This document shows, in pieces, positions 4,870 to 8,415 of a stretch of 8,415 bases of DNA. Numbering within the stretch: position 1 is the stretch's first letter; every line of letters begins with the position of its first letter. The position numbers and the translations under genes were made by a program. The notes below the pieces were generated by a model. That model did no database searches and was not told the DNA's origin. It saw only the letters and a list, made by a program, of their open reading frames with translations. Source of the DNA: Gammaproteobacteria bacterium (lineage in GTDB: Bacteria; Pseudomonadota; Gammaproteobacteria; Pseudomonadales; Oleiphilaceae); contig JAJUGC010000076.1 in NCBI GenBank assembly GCA_029268325.1, positions 1 to 8,415 on the forward strand. The letters run 5' to 3'.

Positions 4870-7800
4870 ATGATTCATCGTTCACTGTTCCTGGTGCTGG
4901 TAGGCTGGCTGAGCCTGATTCTGTCGCCTGCCGCCCTGTCTCAGGAAGAGGCTCTCCCCAACGAGGCCAGCCTTCAGCAGGCCCTGGACGGGTTGAAAGA
5001 CAGCAAACTCAGCCCGGCCGATATCAAGGCACGGGAGGAGGTTTACCAATCCACCCTGATGCAGCTCAACAGCCTCAAGGCCCTTCAGGAACAACAAGTC
5101 GCCCTGCAGGAAAAGCTGGAGCAGGCACCGGCCAAAACCACCCGTGCGAAACAGGAGTTGGCCCGGTTGCAGGAGGTGGAAAGCGACAAGCTCTACCAAC
5201 GCTATCAGGGCCTTCCCCAGGACGAGCTGGAGCGCCTGATCAGCTTCAAGAACGAACAGATTCTCGGCTGGAAAAGTGAGCTGGCCCAGGTCAATAGTGA
5301 CCTGATCGCAGCCCAGACCCGGCCGGAACGCTCCCAGGCGGACATCGCCCAAAACCAAAGCCGCGAGCAAAGCCTCAACAACGACATTAAGAAGCTCCAG
5401 CGCCAGTCCAACTCCGTCCTGGCACAAGACAAACTGGCCTTGAAACAGGTCGAATTGCGCGTGGTGCAACAAAGCAGCCAGCTCCTGCGCCAGCAATTGG
5501 CCGGCAACAGTACGCTGAAAGAATACGGGCTTGCCCAACGGGAACTGCTCAACGCCCGCATCCAGCTGGCGGAACAAGAGCTCAGCGCCCTGCAGCGGGC
5601 CGTCAACGAACGCCGCCGCACGCTCTCGGAAAAAACCGTGGACGCCGCGGTTCTCAGTGGCGACCGCTCCATTGACAGCAAGCTCTTGCACGAACAGAAC
5701 GAGCGCAATCGCCAGTTGAGCGACGAGCTGCTGGGTGCCACCAACCAGATCGCCAAGCTGACCCAGCAAAACATGACGGCTCGCCAGCAACTGGACCGGC
5801 TTGGCCAGATCGAGCAGAACCTGAGTGAGCAGATTGCCATCCTGAAAGACAGCCTGCTGCTGTCAAAAGTCCTGCAGCAACAGAAAAACGCCTTGCCGCT
5901 GGCCACCCAGATGGACTCCAACCTGCCTGACCTGATCGCTGACATTCGTCTACGCCAGTTCGAACTGTCCCAGGAGCGGGAGGCCTTGCGCAATGCCGAG
6001 CTGTACGTGACCGGGTTGCTGGTAGAAGCTGCCGACGAGGACGCCAGTCCTGAACTGAAAAGCGAGCTGACCCAGTTGGTGAAAGCCCGGGCCGAGCTTC
6101 TGGAGCGGCTCAATACCGAGCTTGGTTCGGCCCTGAACCTGGCAGTCAGCCTGCAGATCCACCAACAACAGATCCAGCAGACCAGCCAAAACCTCCACAA
6201 GACCCTGGACGAGCAGTTGTTCTGGATTCCCAGCAGCCCGCTCCTGGATTGGGACTGGCTCAAGAAGCTGCCCCAGCGGCTGACCAAGCAAGTCACCGAG
6301 CTGCCCTGGCTGCAGGCTCCCGCCGCGGCCCTGCAGAGTTTCGTCGAGCGCCCGGGGGTGGCCGCCATTATGACGATACTGCTGGCCGGCTTTTTCTACC
6401 GACGCCGCTTTATCCTGGAGCGTCTGGCCAAGGTCAACCAGGAGGTGGGCCAGTTTCGCAAGGACAGTGTCTGGCACACGCCCACTGCCTTGTTGCTCAA
6501 CATTCTGTTGGCCGCTCCCCTGCCGCTGGTGCTTTATTTGACCGGGATCTGGCTGCACTACAGCCCCCTGAGCACAACTCCGGCATTAGGCGCGGCCATG
6601 GCGCAACTGGGAATTGGCACCTTCATGTTGCACCTGCTGTCGCGCATCCTGAAGCGGAACGGCATGGCCGAGCGCCATTTCCGCTGGGACAAGAGCCGAG
6701 TGACGGCGCTACGCAAGCTGGTCAAGCAACTGGCCTTTGTGCTGCTGCCTCTGACCTTCGTGATCGGCTTGACGGAAAACAGCCCGGCCTCCCTCCAGGA
6801 AGACGTCATCGGCGTGATGATCATGCTGGTGGGCTGCGCCATGCTGAGCTTTCTGCTGGGACGCCTGATGCTGCACAGCCCGCCCCTGTACAACTCGCGG
6901 GTGCTGCACTTTATCGCTACCCTGGCTATGATCCTGGCCCCGCTAGGCTTTATCATCCTGATTGGCATGGGCTACTACTATACCGCCTTGCAACTGGCGG
7001 ACCGCTTCGTCTTCAGCCTGTTCCTGCTGATTGCCTGGAGTATTGCCACCGGCCTGGCCGAGCGGGGCCTGCGCGTGGCGGCCAACCGGCTGGGCTATAA
7101 ACGGGCCCAGGCCAAACGTGAAGCGGCCACCGGCAAGGACAGCGATGTAAAGCTGGAAGTGAACGGGCGGGATATCCAACAGATCAACCAGCAGTCCATG
7201 CGGATGATCCAGTTCGGCCTGGTGATCTCATTCGGTGTGCTGATGTATCTGCTGTGGGCGGATCTCTTCAGCCTGTTTACCTACCTGGACGAATTCACCC
7301 TGTGGGAATACAGCTCCGGCAGTGGCGATACCCTGTCCCATACCCCCATCAGCGTGCGGGATCTGATCGGCTCACTGGTGGTCGTTGGGCTGACCTTCAT
7401 GCTGGCCCGCAACCTGCCGGGCCTTCTGGAGATGCTGGTATTGTCGCGCCTGGAATTGCGCCAGGGCAGCGCCTATGCCATCACCACCCTGCTCAGCTAC
7501 TGCATTGTCGGTATCGGCCTGATCAGTACCTTTTCCAGCCTGGGAGTGAGCTGGGACAAGTTGCAGTGGCTGATCGCCGCCCTCGGTGTGGGTTTGGGGT
7601 TTGGTCTGCAGGAAATCTTCGCCAACTTCATTTCCGGCCTGATCATCCTGTTCGAGCGGCCGGTGCGGATCGGCGATACGGTCACCATCGGCACCCTATC
7701 GGGTACCGTCAGCCGGATTCGGATTCGGGCCACCACCATTACCGATTTCGACCACAAGGAAATCATTGTTCCCAACAAGACCTTCGTCACCGACCAGTTG

Positions 7801-8190
7801 ATCAACTGGTCCCTGAGCGACACCGTGACCCGGCTGGTCCTGCGCTATGGCGTGGCCCACGGCTCTGACGTGGAACTGGTGCGCCAGCTGCTGCTCCAGG
7901 CGGCCGAGGCGAACGAACGGGTCCTGGAGGATCCGGAGCCTATGGTCACCTTAATGACCTTCTCCAATAATGCCCTGGAGCATGAGTTGCGGATCCATGT
8001 GCGGGAGCTGTCGGACCGGTTACGGGCAACCGACGAAGTCAACCGGGAGGTCAGCCGGCTGTTCCGGGAGCATGGCATTACCATCGCCTACCACCAGGTG
8101 GACCTGCACCTGAAAACCAGTACGGGCCAGGAAAAGCTAATCAAGGGCGTGGAACGCGGAGAGGCGCCGCAACTGGTACAAAATACCTGA
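4870..8190 (+). CDS. mscK: Large mechanosensitive channel, MscK (KefA) type
   Basis: This inner-membrane channel opens under membrane tension during osmotic downshock and releases ions. It has 1106 residues, close to E. coli MscK (about 1120) and MscM (about 1107). A signal peptide (1-24, ending ALS) leads to a long Gln/Leu-rich periplasmic coiled-coil region (about 30-450, MscS porin domain), then about ten membrane segments between 495 and 885. The MscS core follows: pore helix at about 898-928 (WLIAALGVGLGFGLQEIF), beta domain at about 930-985 (RPVRIGDTVTIG, RIRATTITDFDHKEI, NKTFVTDQLINWSLSD), and the cytoplasmic cage to about 1085. GTLSGTVSRIRIR and YGVAHGSD favour MscK over MscM. The frame is open from 4786, but ATG 4870 gives a clean signal peptide; GTG 4864 is also possible. 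The ribosome site is weak. It ends convergently with the DUF4142-like gene. Confidence 0.93.
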   Translation: MIHRSLFLVLVGWLSLILSPAALSQEEALPNEASLQQALDGLKDSKLSPADIKAREEVYQSTLMQLNSLKALQEQQVALQEKLEQAPAKTTRAKQELARLQEVESDKLYQRYQGLPQDELERLISFKNEQILGWKSELAQVNSDLIAAQTRPERSQADIAQNQSREQSLNNDIKKLQRQSNSVLAQDKLALKQVELRVVQQSSQLLRQQLAGNSTLKEYGLAQRELLNARIQLAEQELSALQRAVNERRRTLSEKTVDAAVLSGDRSIDSKLLHEQNERNRQLSDELLGATNQIAKLTQQNMTARQQLDRLGQIEQNLSEQIAILKDSLLLSKVLQQQKNALPLATQMDSNLPDLIADIRLRQFELSQEREALRNAELYVTGLLVEAADEDASPELKSELTQLVKARAELLERLNTELGSALNLAVSLQIHQQQIQQTSQNLHKTLDEQLFWIPSSPLLDWDWLKKLPQRLTKQVTELPWLQAPAAALQSFVERPGVAAIMTILLAGFFYRRRFILERLAKVNQEVGQFRKDSVWHTPTALLLNILLAAPLPLVLYLTGIWLHYSPLSTTPALGAAMAQLGIGTFMLHLLSRILKRNGMAERHFRWDKSRVTALRKLVKQLAFVLLPLTFVIGLTENSPASLQEDVIGVMIMLVGCAMLSFLLGRLMLHSPPLYNSRVLHFIATLAMILAPLGFIILIGMGYYYTALQLADRFVFSLFLLIAWSIATGLAERGLRVAANRLGYKRAQAKREAATGKDSDVKLEVNGRDIQQINQQSMRMIQFGLVISFGVLMYLLWADLFSLFTYLDEFTLWEYSSGSGDTLSHTPISVRDLIGSLVVVGLTFMLARNLPGLLEMLVLSRLELRQGSAYAITTLLSYCIVGIGLISTFSSLGVSWDKLQWLIAALGVGLGFGLQEIFANFISGLIILFERPVRIGDTVTIGTLSGTVSRIRIRATTITDFDHKEIIVPNKTFVTDQLINWSLSDTVTRLVLRYGVAHGSDVELVRQLLLQAAEANERVLEDPEPMVTLMTFSNNALEHELRIHVRELSDRLRATDEVNREVSRLFREHGITIAYHQVDLHLKTSTGQEKLIKGVERGEAPQLVQNT

Positions 8191-8214
8191 CCGTTGCGGC
8201 GAGCCAACTAACGG
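8191..8214. terminator. Weak stem between convergent genes
   Basis: CCGTT (8191-8195) and AACGG (8210-8214) form a five-bp stem directly after the mscK stop, with GGC/GCC inside. No T-run follows on either strand, so a role as a shared terminator is only a guess from its position between convergent stops. Confidence 0.2.
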
Positions 8215-8224
8215 ACTTAGAACG

Positions 8225-8415
8225 TTATTCCATCCCTCGGTATAGCTTCCAGGCATCCCGCAGGTGCTTGTCCACGGTATTGCGCATCTCGATCAACTGC
8301 TGGCGCTGCCCGTTATCCTGAATTAAGGGGATCACGGTGTAGTCCAGCAGGTTAAGTGCGCTTTGGTGCAGGGAAATCTGGATTTCCATGAACTTCTTAT
8401 CGAAGCCCTCGGCCG
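8225..8415 (-). CDS. DUF4142-like protein, C-terminal part only
   Basis: The minus strand is open from the right window edge to TAA at 8225-8227, giving the last 62 residues of a protein. They are helical with the spacing D5, F8-M9, H16, L20, L23, V27-P29, then R44, V47, H50 and A54 (FDKKFMEIQISLHQSAL; TVDKHLRDAWKLY). This matches the C-terminal half of DUF4142, a ferritin-like four-helix domain usually found in exported proteins, as I recall the family; function unknown. The N-terminus and any signal peptide lie outside the window. The gene is convergent with mscK, 34 bp away. Confidence 0.6.
   Translation of the reverse strand, partial: AEGFDKKFMEIQISLHQSALNLLDYTVIPLIQDNGQRQQLIEMRNTVDKHLRDAWKLYRGME

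Noticed and set aside
4882..5790. Minus-strand open frame of 302 codons inside mscK
   Set aside because: Leu/Gln/Val-rich mirror of the coiled-coil repeats, with no family signature.
5205..6368. Long minus-strand open frame of 387 codons inside mscK
   Set aside because: Ser/Arg/Trp-rich low-complexity translation with no domain, fully antisense to a strongly conserved gene; an artefact of codon bias in the coiled-coil region.

Overview
The window reads as an ordinary, gene-dense chromosomal stretch from a GC-rich gammaproteobacterium. The evidence is a LasT/YjtD-type RNA methyltransferase, a full-length MscK-type mechanosensitive channel close to the Escherichia coli protein as I remember it, a Methyltransf_32 protein, and consistently GC-rich third codon positions. 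A marine or Pseudomonas/Marinobacter-like lineage would fit, but the genus cannot be fixed from this sequence. I see no transposase, integrase, CRISPR array, tRNA, rRNA or other sign of a mobile island.

Layout from left to right: an AT-rich stretch that may begin with the last codons of an upstream plus-strand gene (1-48); lasT on the minus strand (207-902); a 188-bp divergent spacer; a six-helix membrane diguanylate cyclase on the plus strand (1091-2338); two small minus-strand genes, a secreted DUF1496-like protein (2359-2631) and a cytoplasmic DUF7336-like protein (2716-2958); a divergent spacer with candidate promoter elements; a Methyltransf_32 protein on the plus strand (3119-4357); an unrecognised 97-residue minus-strand gene (4354-4647) whose stop codon overlaps that of the methyltransferase; a 222-bp divergent spacer rich in inverted repeats; mscK on the plus strand (4870-8190); and the 3' end of a minus-strand DUF4142-like gene running off the right edge (8225-8415).

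The genes alternate in strand, so nearly every one is its own transcription unit. Only the two small minus-strand genes could share a transcript. No common pathway is evident. The functions represented are RNA modification (lasT), c-di-GMP signalling (the cyclase), osmotic protection (mscK) and several small conserved proteins of unknown role. The points most worth a second look are the spacer between the 97-residue gene and mscK, with a perfect 8+8 dyad and competing hairpins; the hairpin, T-tract and -10-like element packed against the Methyltransf_32 start; and the cysteine-rich, unclassified membrane sensor of the cyclase. I did not find a convincing new multi-gene system.
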